NCBI GenBank assembly: GCA_036404275.1
Contig: DASXAM010000360.1
Span: forward strand, 1-19,972
DNA from: AP-15 sp036404275
GTDB taxonomy: Bacteria > Pseudomonadota > Alphaproteobacteria > ATCC43930 > CGMCC-115725
Direction of reading: 5' to 3'
Length of the DNA: 19,972 bases
Under the pieces are notes generated by a model. The model worked only from the letters and a program-made list of their open reading frames with translations. It made no database searches and was not told the DNA's origin. The position numbers were made by a program, and so were the translations under genes. This document shows, piece by piece, positions 5,962 to 12,556 of the stretch. Position 1 is the first letter of the stretch. The number at the start of each line of letters is the position of its first letter.

Positions 5962-6917
5962 TCGGCAGCGAGGCGTTTTTTTGCTTTTGGCCAGCGCGCG
6001 GCGACCAAGGGCAGCACCTCGTCGATCAGGCGGCGCGTCTGATCGAGCATGTCCTCGTCGCCGCGGGCGGCCGGGCGCAGGATGAATTTGGAGATGCCGG
6101 CACAGACAAAGGCGCCGATACGGCCGAGGATGGCCTCGGCGTCGCCGACCGCAAAATGTTTTGCCGGGTCGCGCCCGGTACGGCGGCGATAGGCGTCGTA
6201 GAGCCGGCCGAGGCCGGGGTCGTCGGCGCGGCCAAAGCGGAACGGGATGCCGGCGCCGTAATGGTCGTCGTCGATCGGCCGACCGGCGATGATGGCGGCG
6301 TCACGGATCGCGGCCACGATCGCACCGATGTCCTCGGGCGTCTCCGACCCGGCCTGCCAGCCGGTGCCGAACCGCGCGGTGCGCCGGACCGCCGCCTCGG
6401 AAGAGCCGCCGATCCACATCGGCAAATCGGGCTGCACCGGTTTTGGGCTGATCGAGGCGCCGCTGAGCCGGTAATGCACGCCGGTGAAATCGACCGCTTC
6501 CTCGCGCCACAACCGGCCGATGATTTCGAGCCCTTCATCTGTTTTGCGACCGCGCGTTTTGGGGTCGAGGCCGAGGGTTCGCCATTCGGGCGCGAGCGGG
6601 CTGCCGATGCCGAATGCCGGGAGCAGCCGCCCCTCGGACAGCACGTCGATCGTGGCGCATTGCTTGGCGACCAGCACCGGATCGCGAAACGCCAGCGACA
6701 GCACGTTGACGCCGAATTTGAGGCGGCGCGTGCGCCCGGCCAGCGCCGCCATGACGCTCATGCATTCGAGGATCGGCTCGCGGCTGACGATGCGGTCGGT
6801 CTGCCACAGGGAATCGACACCGCCGGCCTCGCACATGTCGACCCAGCGCCAGAACCCGGCGACCCCGGAAAACGGGAATTCCATCAGGCCGAGCCCGACA
6901 GCGACATTCCTCGGCAT
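5958..6917 (-). CDS. LLM-class flavin-dependent oxidoreductase (luciferase-like monooxygenase)
   Basis: This 319-aa protein starts at ATG 6917 behind GAGAGGAGC. The luciferase-like TIM barrel shows MEFPFSGVAGFWRWVDMCEAGGVDSLWQTDR, then LKFGVNVLSLAFRDPVLVAKQCATIDVLSEGRL (typical of the F420/FMN LLM group). GIGSPLAPEWRTLGLD, GRKTDEGLEIIGRLW and PMWIGGSSEAAVRRTARFGTGW follow. These enzymes use reduced FMN or F420; the sequence does not settle which. The gene is the first of a two-gene operon with the haloacid dehalogenase-like protein, which could suggest oxidation and dehalogenation of one compound class. Confidence 0.88.
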   Translation of the reverse strand: MPRNVAVGLGLMEFPFSGVAGFWRWVDMCEAGGVDSLWQTDRIVSREPILECMSVMAALAGRTRRLKFGVNVLSLAFRDPVLVAKQCATIDVLSEGRLLPAFGIGSPLAPEWRTLGLDPKTRGRKTDEGLEIIGRLWREEAVDFTGVHYRLSGASISPKPVQPDLPMWIGGSSEAAVRRTARFGTGWQAGSETPEDIGAIVAAIRDAAIIAGRPIDDDHYGAGIPFRFGRADDPGLGRLYDAYRRRTGRDPAKHFAVGDAEAILGRIGAFVCAGISKFILRPAARGDEDMLDQTRRLIDEVLPLVAARWPKAKKRLAAE

Positions 6918-7001
6918 GGGTGTGCTCCTCTCGGCGCGCTTGTTGCCGTTTTGGCGGATGTCCCCAAATGGGGGCGACGAGCCTAACCCGGAGAGGTGGT
7001 C

Positions 7002-7697
7002 GTGGCGAGGGGAGGATGGATCGACGCAACAGGGTCGAAGAAGACCCGGCGTCGGGTACTGGTCTGGGATCTGCCGACGCGGCTATTTCATTGGTCGGTC
7101 GTTGGGCTGGTCGCCGCGGCCTACGCCACCTGGCGGCTCGATTGGATGGGCTGGCACGCCTGGATCGGCGACGCGCTGCTGACATTGGTGCTGTGGCGTC
7201 TCCTCTGGGGAATTTGCGGCAGCGAGAGCGCGCGGTTTGTGCGGTTTCTCGCCCCGCCCGCTGCGGCGGTGCGTCACCTCGCGCATTTGTTCCGCCGCGA
7301 GCCCGACCGCCACGCCGGCCACAACCCGGCCGGCGGCTGGATGGTTGTCGTGTTGCTGGCGTTGCTGCTGGTGCAGACAGTGAGCGGCATCTATGTCGAC
7401 AACGATGTCGCCGATGTCGGCCCGTTGACCGAGATGATGCCGGCCCCGTTCGACAACGCGATGACGGCGCTGCATGCGCTCGCCTGGGACGCGCTGCTCG
7501 CCGCCGTGGCGTTGCACGTGCTGGCGATTGCCGTCTATGCGGCGGCAAAGCGGCACAATCTGCTCGGACCGATGATCACCGGCTACAAGGCGTTGCCGCC
7601 GGATGTGCCGGAGCCGCGCCCGGCCGGACCGGCTCGGGCGCTGTCGGCGCTCGCCGCTGCCGCGGCAGCCGCCGCGGCGCTCTCGATTTATCTGTAA
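7002..7697 (+). CDS. Cytochrome b561-type (cytochrome b/b6 N-terminal) membrane protein
   Basis: The product has about 231 aa. I chose GTG 7002 because GGAGAGG lies five bases upstream; GTG 6996 is the alternative. VWDLPTRLFHWSVVGLV opens the first membrane segment and is the signature of bacterial cytochrome b561/hydrogenase-type b subunits, with a haem-ligand His. LTLVLWRLLWGICGSE gives the second span. GGWMVVVLLALLLVQTVSGIYV gives the third. ALHALAWDALLAAVALHVLAIAVY, with two more ligand His residues, gives the fourth. A short Ala-rich helix ends the protein. It probably carries electrons between quinone and a periplasmic partner. It is convergent with the CHRD gene 10 bp away; no soluble cytochrome c or catalytic subunit is adjacent. 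Confidence 0.88.
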   Translation: MARGGWIDATGSKKTRRRVLVWDLPTRLFHWSVVGLVAAAYATWRLDWMGWHAWIGDALLTLVLWRLLWGICGSESARFVRFLAPPAAAVRHLAHLFRREPDRHAGHNPAGGWMVVVLLALLLVQTVSGIYVDNDVADVGPLTEMMPAPFDNAMTALHALAWDALLAAVALHVLAIAVYAAAKRHNLLGPMITGYKALPPDVPEPRPAGPARALSALAAAAAAAAALSIYL

Positions 7698-7707
7698 AAG
7701 ATCGGCG

Positions 7708-8166
7708 TCAGCCCGCCGGTGGCTTGATCTGGCCGCGGATTTCGCCCGCCGGATGGTCTTTGGAGTGCACGTTGGCATACCACTCACCGGCCATGAATTG
7801 CTGCGCCTGGGCCGGGGTGAGCGTAGCGCTGCCGGTGATCGGGCTGACCGGCGCGCTGCCTTTTTTGCTCAGCCAGAGCACCACGCTGGCGTTTTTGCCG
7901 GCCGGGGCGGGACCGTGGAAATGCGCCATCGTGGCCGGGCTCGACAGGTCGGCGAAACTGACCGACCACTTCACGACCCGGGTCGCGGGGTCATATGTCA
8001 GATTGGCGGTGCCGGCGCCGCGAGTCTGCACCGCGGGGACTTCCTGCGCCCCTGTCATCGGCACCGAGATCGTTATCGGTGCCGCTTGCGCCAGGCCCGC
8101 CACCCAGACCGCCGCCGCCAGAACGGCCGCGCCGATGGCCGCTCGACGAGAAATTGAATTGGCCAA
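7708..8166 (-). CDS. Secreted CHRD-domain protein
   Basis: This 152-aa product starts at TTG 8166 after a strong GGGAGGAAGA site. The N-terminus MANSISRRAAIGAAVL...GLAQA is a signal peptide with a twin Arg, possibly Tat-type, cleaved near residue 28. The rest is one CHRD domain: PMTGAQEVPAVQTRGAGTANLTYDPATRVVKWSV, MAHFHGPAPAGKNASVVLWL, WYANVHSKDHPAGEIRGQI. The conserved HFHGPA and NVH...PAGEIRGQ blocks identify it. Bacterial CHRD proteins are exported, and their role is largely unknown; the conserved His residues may bind metal. Its promoter overlaps that of the metal-type regulator gene upstream, which suggests co-regulation. Confidence 0.9.
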   Translation of the reverse strand: MANSISRRAAIGAAVLAAAVWVAGLAQAAPITISVPMTGAQEVPAVQTRGAGTANLTYDPATRVVKWSVSFADLSSPATMAHFHGPAPAGKNASVVLWLSKKGSAPVSPITGSATLTPAQAQQFMAGEWYANVHSKDHPAGEIRGQIKPPAG

Positions 8167-8184
8167 ATCTTCCTCCCGGTTTCT

Positions 8185-8198
8185 GCGACAAGTGTCGC
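8185..8198. repeat. Inverted repeat GCGACA-AG-TGTCGC in the CHRD leader
   Basis: A perfect 6+6 inverted repeat with a 2-bp centre lies in the CHRD 5' untranslated region, just downstream of the proposed -10 box. It could be an operator or an RNA element. It differs from the CCTTCGCA sites nearby. Confidence 0.4.
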
Positions 8199-8206
8199 GC
8201 CTCCGG

Positions 8207-8236
8207 CTTATAGGGCATATCGCCTGATATTGACAA
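8207..8236 (-). promoter_or_regulatory. Candidate promoter of the CHRD gene
   Basis: On the minus strand TTGTCA (8236-8231) and TATAAG (8212-8207) are 18 bases apart. Each differs from consensus by one base. Transcription would start near 8200, leaving a short leader to the TTG start. The -35 box shares five bases with the plus-strand TTGACA of the divergent regulator gene. Confidence 0.55.
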
Positions 8237-8257
8237 CCTTCGCATTTTTGCTAACAA
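8230..8257 (+). promoter_or_regulatory. Candidate promoter of the XRE regulator-transporter operon
   Basis: A perfect TTGACA (8230-8235) is followed after 16 bases by TAACAA (8252-8257), a weak -10. One CCTTCGCA octamer lies inside the spacer, and a palindromic pair sits at the expected start of transcription. A repressor bound there would block RNA polymerase. Confidence 0.45.
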
Positions 8258-8288
8258 CATGCTTCGCAAATTTGCGAAGGTGCGAAGG
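8237..8288. promoter_or_regulatory. Operator cluster: four copies of octamer CCTTCGCA / TGCGAAGG
   Basis: CCTTCGCA occurs at 8237-8244. A perfect 18-bp palindrome CTTCGCAAATTTGCGAAG lies at 8262-8279 (two half-sites). A further tandem TGCGAAGG lies at 8281-8288, directly abutting the previous half-site. The cluster sits between two divergent genes, overlaps both -35 boxes or spacers, and ends eight bases before the regulator's ATG. This is the layout of an autoregulated repressor. The XRE protein encoded immediately downstream is the obvious candidate to bind it. Confidence 0.65.
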
Positions 8289-8295
8289 TGCTGGC

Positions 8296-8634
8296 ATGAC
8301 CGATGAGTCCTCCTTGCTTCCCGACAGCAGTGTCGTGATCGCCGCCGGCTGCGCGCGACGGCTCGCTGAGTTGCGGCGCGATGCCGGGGAAACGCAGCGG
8401 CAGCTGGCATTGCGGCTGGGCATGACCGAGTCGATGATTTCGCGGCTCGAACGCGGTGACCATCTGCCGAGCCTGAGAACCTTGTGCCGCGTCGCCGATG
8501 CGTTTGGCCGCCGGCTCGAAATCGTCTTCCACGAGCACGAGCACGTCCACGCCGATGGCACCCGTCATTCGCATCCGCACAGCCACGCCGATCCCGATCA
8601 TCGCCATCGACACAAGGGGGAGGACGAGGAATGA
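8296..8634 (+). CDS. XRE-family transcriptional regulator with a His-rich metal-binding tail
   Basis: The protein has 112 aa from ATG 8296. Upstream in-frame codons fall in the operator and do not look coding. Residues 19-75 form an XRE/Cro-type helix-turn-helix: CARRLAELRRDAGETQRQLALRLGMTESMISRLERG...PSLRTLCRVADAFGRRLEIVF. Residues 79-106 carry 11 His in 28 residues (HEHEHVHADG, RHSHPHSH, DHRHRH), then an acidic end. Such a tail suggests direct sensing of Ni, Co, Zn or Cu. The gene overlaps the NicO-like transporter (ATGA), so the two are co-translated. I infer that it represses its own operon, and perhaps the CHRD gene, until metal is in excess; whether metal releases or promotes binding is unknown. 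Confidence 0.85.
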   Translation: MTDESSLLPDSSVVIAAGCARRLAELRRDAGETQRQLALRLGMTESMISRLERGDHLPSLRTLCRVADAFGRRLEIVFHEHEHVHADGTRHSHPHSHADPDHRHRHKGEDEE

Positions 8635-9485
8635 GCTGGGGACCGCAGCTGCTGCTGGTCGGCGCCGTCGCTGCGGTCGGCGTCCTGCACACGATGGTAC
8701 CCGATCACTGGATGCCGATCGCGGTATTGGCACGGCAGTGGCGCTGGTCGCGACGCGAAACCATAGCGGCGGCTCTGCGCGCCGGCGCCGGGCATGTCGG
8801 CTCGACATTGGCGATCGGGCTTGCCGTCTGGATCGCCGGTGCCGAAATGGGTCTGCGTTTCGGCCATCTCGTCGACACGCTGTCGAGCCTCGCGCTCTTC
8901 GCCCTCGGCGGGTGGATCGCGGTCTCGGCATTGCACGAGCAGCGCCATTTGGCTGAGCACGCGCACAGCCATGAGCATGGCCACTCGCATCACCATGAAC
9001 ATATGCATGACGCACTGGAGCCGGCGCCGGCCCAGGACCCGCTTTATGTACCGGCCGGCGGTGGGACCGCTGTCCTGGTCCGGCATTCCCACCCGCACCG
9101 GCATGGCGCCAGCCGTGTGCACAGCCATTGGCACGACCATACCGCAGCGAGCGCTCATGCTGCGACCGCCGATGTGCCGTCATTGCACCACCATCGCCAC
9201 AAAACGACGGGCCGTACCGCGCTCTTGCTGGTTCTCGGCTCGTCGCCGATGGTCGAAGGCATACCGGCGTTCTTCGCCGCAGGCCGATATGGCGCGGTCC
9301 TGCTCGGCGTCATGGCCGCGGTCTTCGCCACCAGCACGATCGGCACCTATGTGCTGCTATGCATCTTCTCCGCGACCGGGCTGCACCGCTTGCGGCTCGG
9401 GGCCGTCGAACGCTACGGTGAGGCGCTGAGCGGCGCGTTTATTGCGCTCGTCGGCATCGTCTGTTGGGCGTGGCCGATGATCTGA
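8631..9485 (+). CDS. NiCoT/NicO-type nickel/cobalt transporter-like membrane protein with a His-rich loop
   Basis: This 284-aa product overlaps the regulator stop by 4 nt (ATGA), with GAGGACGAGG upstream. The first membrane segment contains HTMVPDH (His20, Asp25, His26), the HX4DH signature of NiCoT-type transporters. Spans near 55-72 and 85-101 follow. A long hydrophilic loop (102-190) holds about 25 His (HSHEHGHSHHHEHMH, HSHPHRH, HSHWHDH, HHHRH). Three more spans lie near 196-215, 222-248 and 265-282. The His loop resembles those of the RcnA exporter group. Pairing with a metal-type repressor points to efflux rather than uptake, but direction and metal are inferred. It might also act as a storage or chaperone-like exporter. 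Confidence 0.82.
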   Translation: MSWGPQLLLVGAVAAVGVLHTMVPDHWMPIAVLARQWRWSRRETIAAALRAGAGHVGSTLAIGLAVWIAGAEMGLRFGHLVDTLSSLALFALGGWIAVSALHEQRHLAEHAHSHEHGHSHHHEHMHDALEPAPAQDPLYVPAGGGTAVLVRHSHPHRHGASRVHSHWHDHTAASAHAATADVPSLHHHRHKTTGRTALLLVLGSSPMVEGIPAFFAAGRYGAVLLGVMAAVFATSTIGTYVLLCIFSATGLHRLRLGAVERYGEALSGAFIALVGIVCWAWPMI

Positions 9486-9528
9486 CCCGAATTTGGCCGC
9501 CTGACATCCTGCGCGACGTTTCTCGTTG

Positions 9529-10509
9529 CTAAGCGGCGCGGATTTGGGCGGCGCGGCGGGCGAGGGCGCCGAGGGCGGCGGTCATCGGTGTGGCCACGCC
9601 AAGCCGGGCGCCGATCTCGACCACGGCATCGACGAGAGCGCCCAATTCGAGCGGCCGGCCGGCCTCGTAATCCTGCAGCATCGACGTGCGGAAAGCGCCG
9701 AGCTCGGCATTGATCTGGTAGCGCTTTTGGACCTCCATCTTCGACGGCGCACCGACCGCGGCCGCCACTGCGGCGACCTCGTGCATCGCGGCGAGCGCCA
9801 CCTGCCCCAAACCGGCATCGGCCATGATCTCGTCGATCCGGGCGCGGGCGACGACCGAAAGCGGGTTGATCGCCGCGTTGCCGAGCAGCTTTGCCCAGAC
9901 CTCGCCGCGAATGTCGTCGGTTGCCGTCACGTCGAACCCGGCCTGGCGCAGCACCCCGGCCACGGTTTCGGTGCGCTCGTGCGCCGCCCCTGTGGCCTCG
10001 CCGATCACGAATTTGTTGCCGCTGGTCCAGCGCACTCGTCCGGGGGCGGTGCGGTTTGCCCCCATATAGACGACCGACCCGATGACCCTTTCGGCCGGCA
10101 ATGCGGCGAGCAGCACCCCCTCGGGATCGACCGAGGCGACCCGCTCGCCGGCCAAGTCGCCGCCAATGCCGTCGAAATACCACCACGGCACGCCATTGAT
10201 GACCGGCAACAGCACGCTTTCTCGTCCGAGTAGCGGCAGCAGGGCCGGCAATGCGGCGGGCCAGTCCTGCGCCTTCATTGTGCCGATCACCAGCTCCTGC
10301 GGACCGAATTGGGCGGCGTCGCCCGACGCCTCGATCGGGACGGTGCCGCCGCCGGTCCATTTGTCGACATGAAGCCCGTCCCGCTGGATCGCCTCGAGCC
10401 CCGCGCCGCGGGCGACGAGCTTTGGCGCAAACCCGGCTCGTGCCAGCGAATAGGCGACGACGCTGCCGACGGCACCAGCGCCGACCACCGCGATCGACGG
10501 TCTCACCAT
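9529..10509 (-). CDS. 2-dehydropantoate 2-reductase (ketopantoate reductase, ApbA/PanE family)
   Basis: This 326-aa protein has the Rossmann start SIAVVGAGAVGSVVAYSLARAG with GxGxxG at 10-15. INGVPWWYF with Asn105 follows, then GEVWAKLLGNAAINPLSVV with the catalytic Lys207 and Asn211 region. An all-helical C-terminal domain completes it, including EVQKRYQINAELGAFRTSMLQDYEAGRPLELGALV. The family reduces ketopantoate to pantoate with NADPH for coenzyme A synthesis. Alphaproteobacteria often hold several paralogues with other 2-oxoacid substrates, so I leave out the gene symbol. The ATG overlaps the end of the 95-aa secreted protein gene, forming a three-gene operon with peroxiredoxin. Confidence 0.9.
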   Translation of the reverse strand: MVRPSIAVVGAGAVGSVVAYSLARAGFAPKLVARGAGLEAIQRDGLHVDKWTGGGTVPIEASGDAAQFGPQELVIGTMKAQDWPAALPALLPLLGRESVLLPVINGVPWWYFDGIGGDLAGERVASVDPEGVLLAALPAERVIGSVVYMGANRTAPGRVRWTSGNKFVIGEATGAAHERTETVAGVLRQAGFDVTATDDIRGEVWAKLLGNAAINPLSVVARARIDEIMADAGLGQVALAAMHEVAAVAAAVGAPSKMEVQKRYQINAELGAFRTSMLQDYEAGRPLELGALVDAVVEIGARLGVATPMTAALGALARRAAQIRAA

Positions 10510-10790
10510 GTGAAGGCCGTCGTTTCGAGCGCCACTGCGCCGTTCTTTTCGACGACACCGAGCAGGCGCACCCGACAGGACGGCGCAGGCGCGCAGCCGA
10601 GCCGCCAGGCACGGTCGGCCTCCGCGGCAAAAAGCGGGTCGTAGACGACGGGCTTGCCGGCTTCCGTCGGGTGCGGCAGCAGCATCAGCGGTGCGGTGGC
10701 GGGGCGCTCTTGCGGCAATGGCGAGGCTTGCTGCGCCGCCGCCGGCAAGGCCGTCCCGATCAGCACGGCGGCGAGCGCGGACGACCGCAT
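10503..10790 (-). CDS. Small secreted protein (95 aa) of unknown function
   Basis: The ATG at 10790 overlaps the peroxiredoxin stop (TGATG), and the stop overlaps the reductase start by 7 nt, so the gene is locked into the operon. MRSSALAAVLIGTALPAAAQQ is a clear signal peptide with cleavage near residue 20. The mature part has a Pro-rich linker (SPLPQERPATAPL), then VVYDPLFAAEADRAWRLGCAPAPSCRVRLLGVVEKNGAVALET. Its two Cys residues (in LGCAPAPSC) could form a small disulfide loop. No known domain is recognised. It is probably periplasmic. Confidence 0.75.
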   Translation of the reverse strand: MRSSALAAVLIGTALPAAAQQASPLPQERPATAPLMLLPHPTEAGKPVVYDPLFAAEADRAWRLGCAPAPSCRVRLLGVVEKNGAVALETTAFTW

Positions 10791-11272
10791 CACAGCGTCT
10801 TCAGCATGGCTTCGGCGCTGGAGACCTCGTATTGCCCCGGCTGCTCGACATTGAGCGCCCTGACCACCCCATCCTCGACCAGCATCGAATAGCGCTGCGA
10901 GCGCATCCCCATGCCTTCTTTGACCCGGTCGAGCTCGAGCCCGATGGCGTGGGCGAACTCGCCGCTGCCGTCGCCGAGCATCGTCAGCTTTCCTTCGGCG
11001 CCGTGCTCCTTGCCCCAGGCGCCCATCACAAACGGGTCGTTGACCGCGATGCAGGCGATCGCATCGACCCCCTTGCCCTGCAATTCGCCGGCATGATCGA
11101 CATAGCTCGGCAGGTGGCGCTGCGAGCAGGTGCGCGTGAAAGCGCCGGGGAGGCCGAACAGCACGACCTTCTTGCCCTTGAAGAATTCGTCGGACTGGAC
11201 CGCCTTCACACCGTCGGGCGCCAGATAGCGCAGCGTCACCGAAGGAACCTTGTCGCCGACCTTGATCGTCAT
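10790..11272 (-). CDS. Peroxiredoxin (Prx5-like, AhpC/TSA redoxin superfamily)
   Basis: This 160-aa protein starts at ATG 11272 behind GGGAGG. It opens with KVGDKVPSVTL. FGLPGAFTRTCSQRHLPSYV carries the peroxidatic Cys49 in the Prx5 motif PGAFT.TCS..HLP. A second conserved Cys74 occurs in DAIACIAVNDPFVMGAWG. GMGMRSQRYSMLVEDGVV and the C-terminal LNVEQPGQYEVSSAEAML are typical of this 160-residue subgroup. It reduces hydrogen peroxide and alkyl hydroperoxides in the cytoplasm, probably recycled by glutathione or thioredoxin. It is the first gene of the operon and the likely reason for its regulation; no OxyR site is evident upstream. Confidence 0.93.
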   Translation of the reverse strand: MTIKVGDKVPSVTLRYLAPDGVKAVQSDEFFKGKKVVLFGLPGAFTRTCSQRHLPSYVDHAGELQGKGVDAIACIAVNDPFVMGAWGKEHGAEGKLTMLGDGSGEFAHAIGLELDRVKEGMGMRSQRYSMLVEDGVVRALNVEQPGQYEVSSAEAMLKTL

Positions 11273-11386
11273 AAAGCGCCTCCCGAATGTGGGTTGGCCA
11301 TCCCACCACAGCTCGCTCCCGCCATCAACCGGTTCGGCGCAAACCCTATCGATTGGTTAATGATTTTCTTCTAATTTTGGCCGGGC

Positions 11387-12493
11387 ATGCCGTTGGACCA
11401 GCGATCGGACATCAAGGCCGTCGAGCTCTCGGTCATCGTGCCGAGCTTCAACGAGCGCGGCAATATCGCGCCGCTGATGCTCGCGCTCGACCAGGCGCTT
11501 GCCGGCATCGCCTGGGAAGTCGTCTTTGTCGATGACGATTCGCCGGACGGCACCGCCGCCGCGATCCGCGACATCGCCCAGCGCGACCCGCGGGTGCGCT
11601 GTCTGCGGCGGATCGGCCGGCGCGGGCTTTCGACCGCGGTCATCGAAGGCATGCTGGCGAGCTCTGCCCCTTATCTCGCGGTCATCGACGCCGATCTGCA
11701 GCATGACGAGACGCTGTTGCCGCAGATGCTCGCCGCGGTACGACAGGAAGACCTCGATATCGTCGTCGCGAGCCGCTACCTCGACGGCGGCGGGTTCGGC
11801 GATTGGAGCACGCGGCGGGCCGAGATCAGCCGCTTTGCGACACGGCTCGCCCGGCTCGTCGTCGCAGCCCCGCTGACTGACCCGATGAGCGGGTTTTTTC
11901 TGATCACCCGCCCCGCCTTCGAACAGGCCGTGCATCGGCTCTCCGGTCAGGGCTTCAAGATCCTGCTCGACCTGTTTGCGTCCACGGCCACACCCTACCG
12001 CTACCGCGAGCTTCCCTATGTGTTTCGGCGGCGGCTCCACGGCGAGAGCAAGCTCGACAGCCTCGTCGTGTGGGAATATTTGATGCTGCTCTTGGACAAG
12101 CTGATCGGCGGCGTCGTGCCGGTCCGCTTTATCCTGTTTGCCGCGGTCGGCGGGCTCGGCATCGCGGTGCATCTGACGACGCTGTTTCTGGCTCTTTTGG
12201 CGCTCCCGTTTGCGGCGGCGCAGGCGATCGCCACGGTCACCGCGATGACCAGCAATTTTATCTTGAACAATGTGATGACCTACCGCGACAGCCGGCTGCG
12301 CGGCCGCCGCTTTGTGACGGGGCTCTTGTCGTTTTACGCGATCTGCAGCGTCGGCGCGCTCGCCAATGTCGGCGTCGCCTCGGCGATCTTTCAGCGCCAC
12401 TACACCTGGTGGCTCTCCGGCCTCGCCGGCGCCGCTGTCGGCGTCGTCTGGAATTACGGCGTCTCGTCGATCTTCACCTGGCGCCGCCGCTGA
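11387..12493 (+). CDS. Glycosyltransferase family 2 fused to a GtrA-like membrane domain (polyprenyl-phosphate sugar synthase type)
   Basis: The protein has 368 aa. Residues 14-235 form a dolichol-phosphate-mannose-synthase-like GT2 domain: LSVIVPSFNERGNI, VVFVDDDSPDGT (Asp49-51), RRGLSTAVIEGM, AVIDADLQHDE (Asp101, Asp103), DPMSGFFLI, GFKILLDL and FRRRLHGESKL. Residues 236-365 hold four hydrophobic segments of the GtrA type (RFILFAAVGGLGIAVHL, ATVTAMTSNFILNNVMTYRD, FYAICSVGALANVGVAS, GLAGAAVGVVWNYGVSSIFTWRRR). Such fusions transfer a sugar from a nucleotide donor to a polyprenyl phosphate carrier and help it cross the membrane. The gene stands alone, with no visible partner glycosyltransferase. 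A GGCCGGG stretch precedes the ATG but the ribosome site is weak. Confidence 0.92.
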   Translation: MPLDQRSDIKAVELSVIVPSFNERGNIAPLMLALDQALAGIAWEVVFVDDDSPDGTAAAIRDIAQRDPRVRCLRRIGRRGLSTAVIEGMLASSAPYLAVIDADLQHDETLLPQMLAAVRQEDLDIVVASRYLDGGGFGDWSTRRAEISRFATRLARLVVAAPLTDPMSGFFLITRPAFEQAVHRLSGQGFKILLDLFASTATPYRYRELPYVFRRRLHGESKLDSLVVWEYLMLLLDKLIGGVVPVRFILFAAVGGLGIAVHLTTLFLALLALPFAAAQAIATVTAMTSNFILNNVMTYRDSRLRGRRFVTGLLSFYAICSVGALANVGVASAIFQRHYTWWLSGLAGAAVGVVWNYGVSSIFTWRRR

Positions 12494-12556
12494 CGCTCGC
12501 TCGGTCGTTTCCCCCGCTGGCGCCGCCGAGACCCTATGCGATGCGCGGCGAACCGG

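Noticed and set aside
6958..6975. CCCCAAATGGGG inverted repeat between the LLM and cytochrome b genes as an operator
   Set aside because: The arms are only 4 bp, which is expected by chance at this GC content, and there is no second copy nearby.
6535..7548. 337-aa minus-strand Arg-rich ORF across the cytochrome b gene
   Set aside because: It is a high-GC shadow frame with biased Arg/Ala/Pro content, opposite a clear membrane protein gene.
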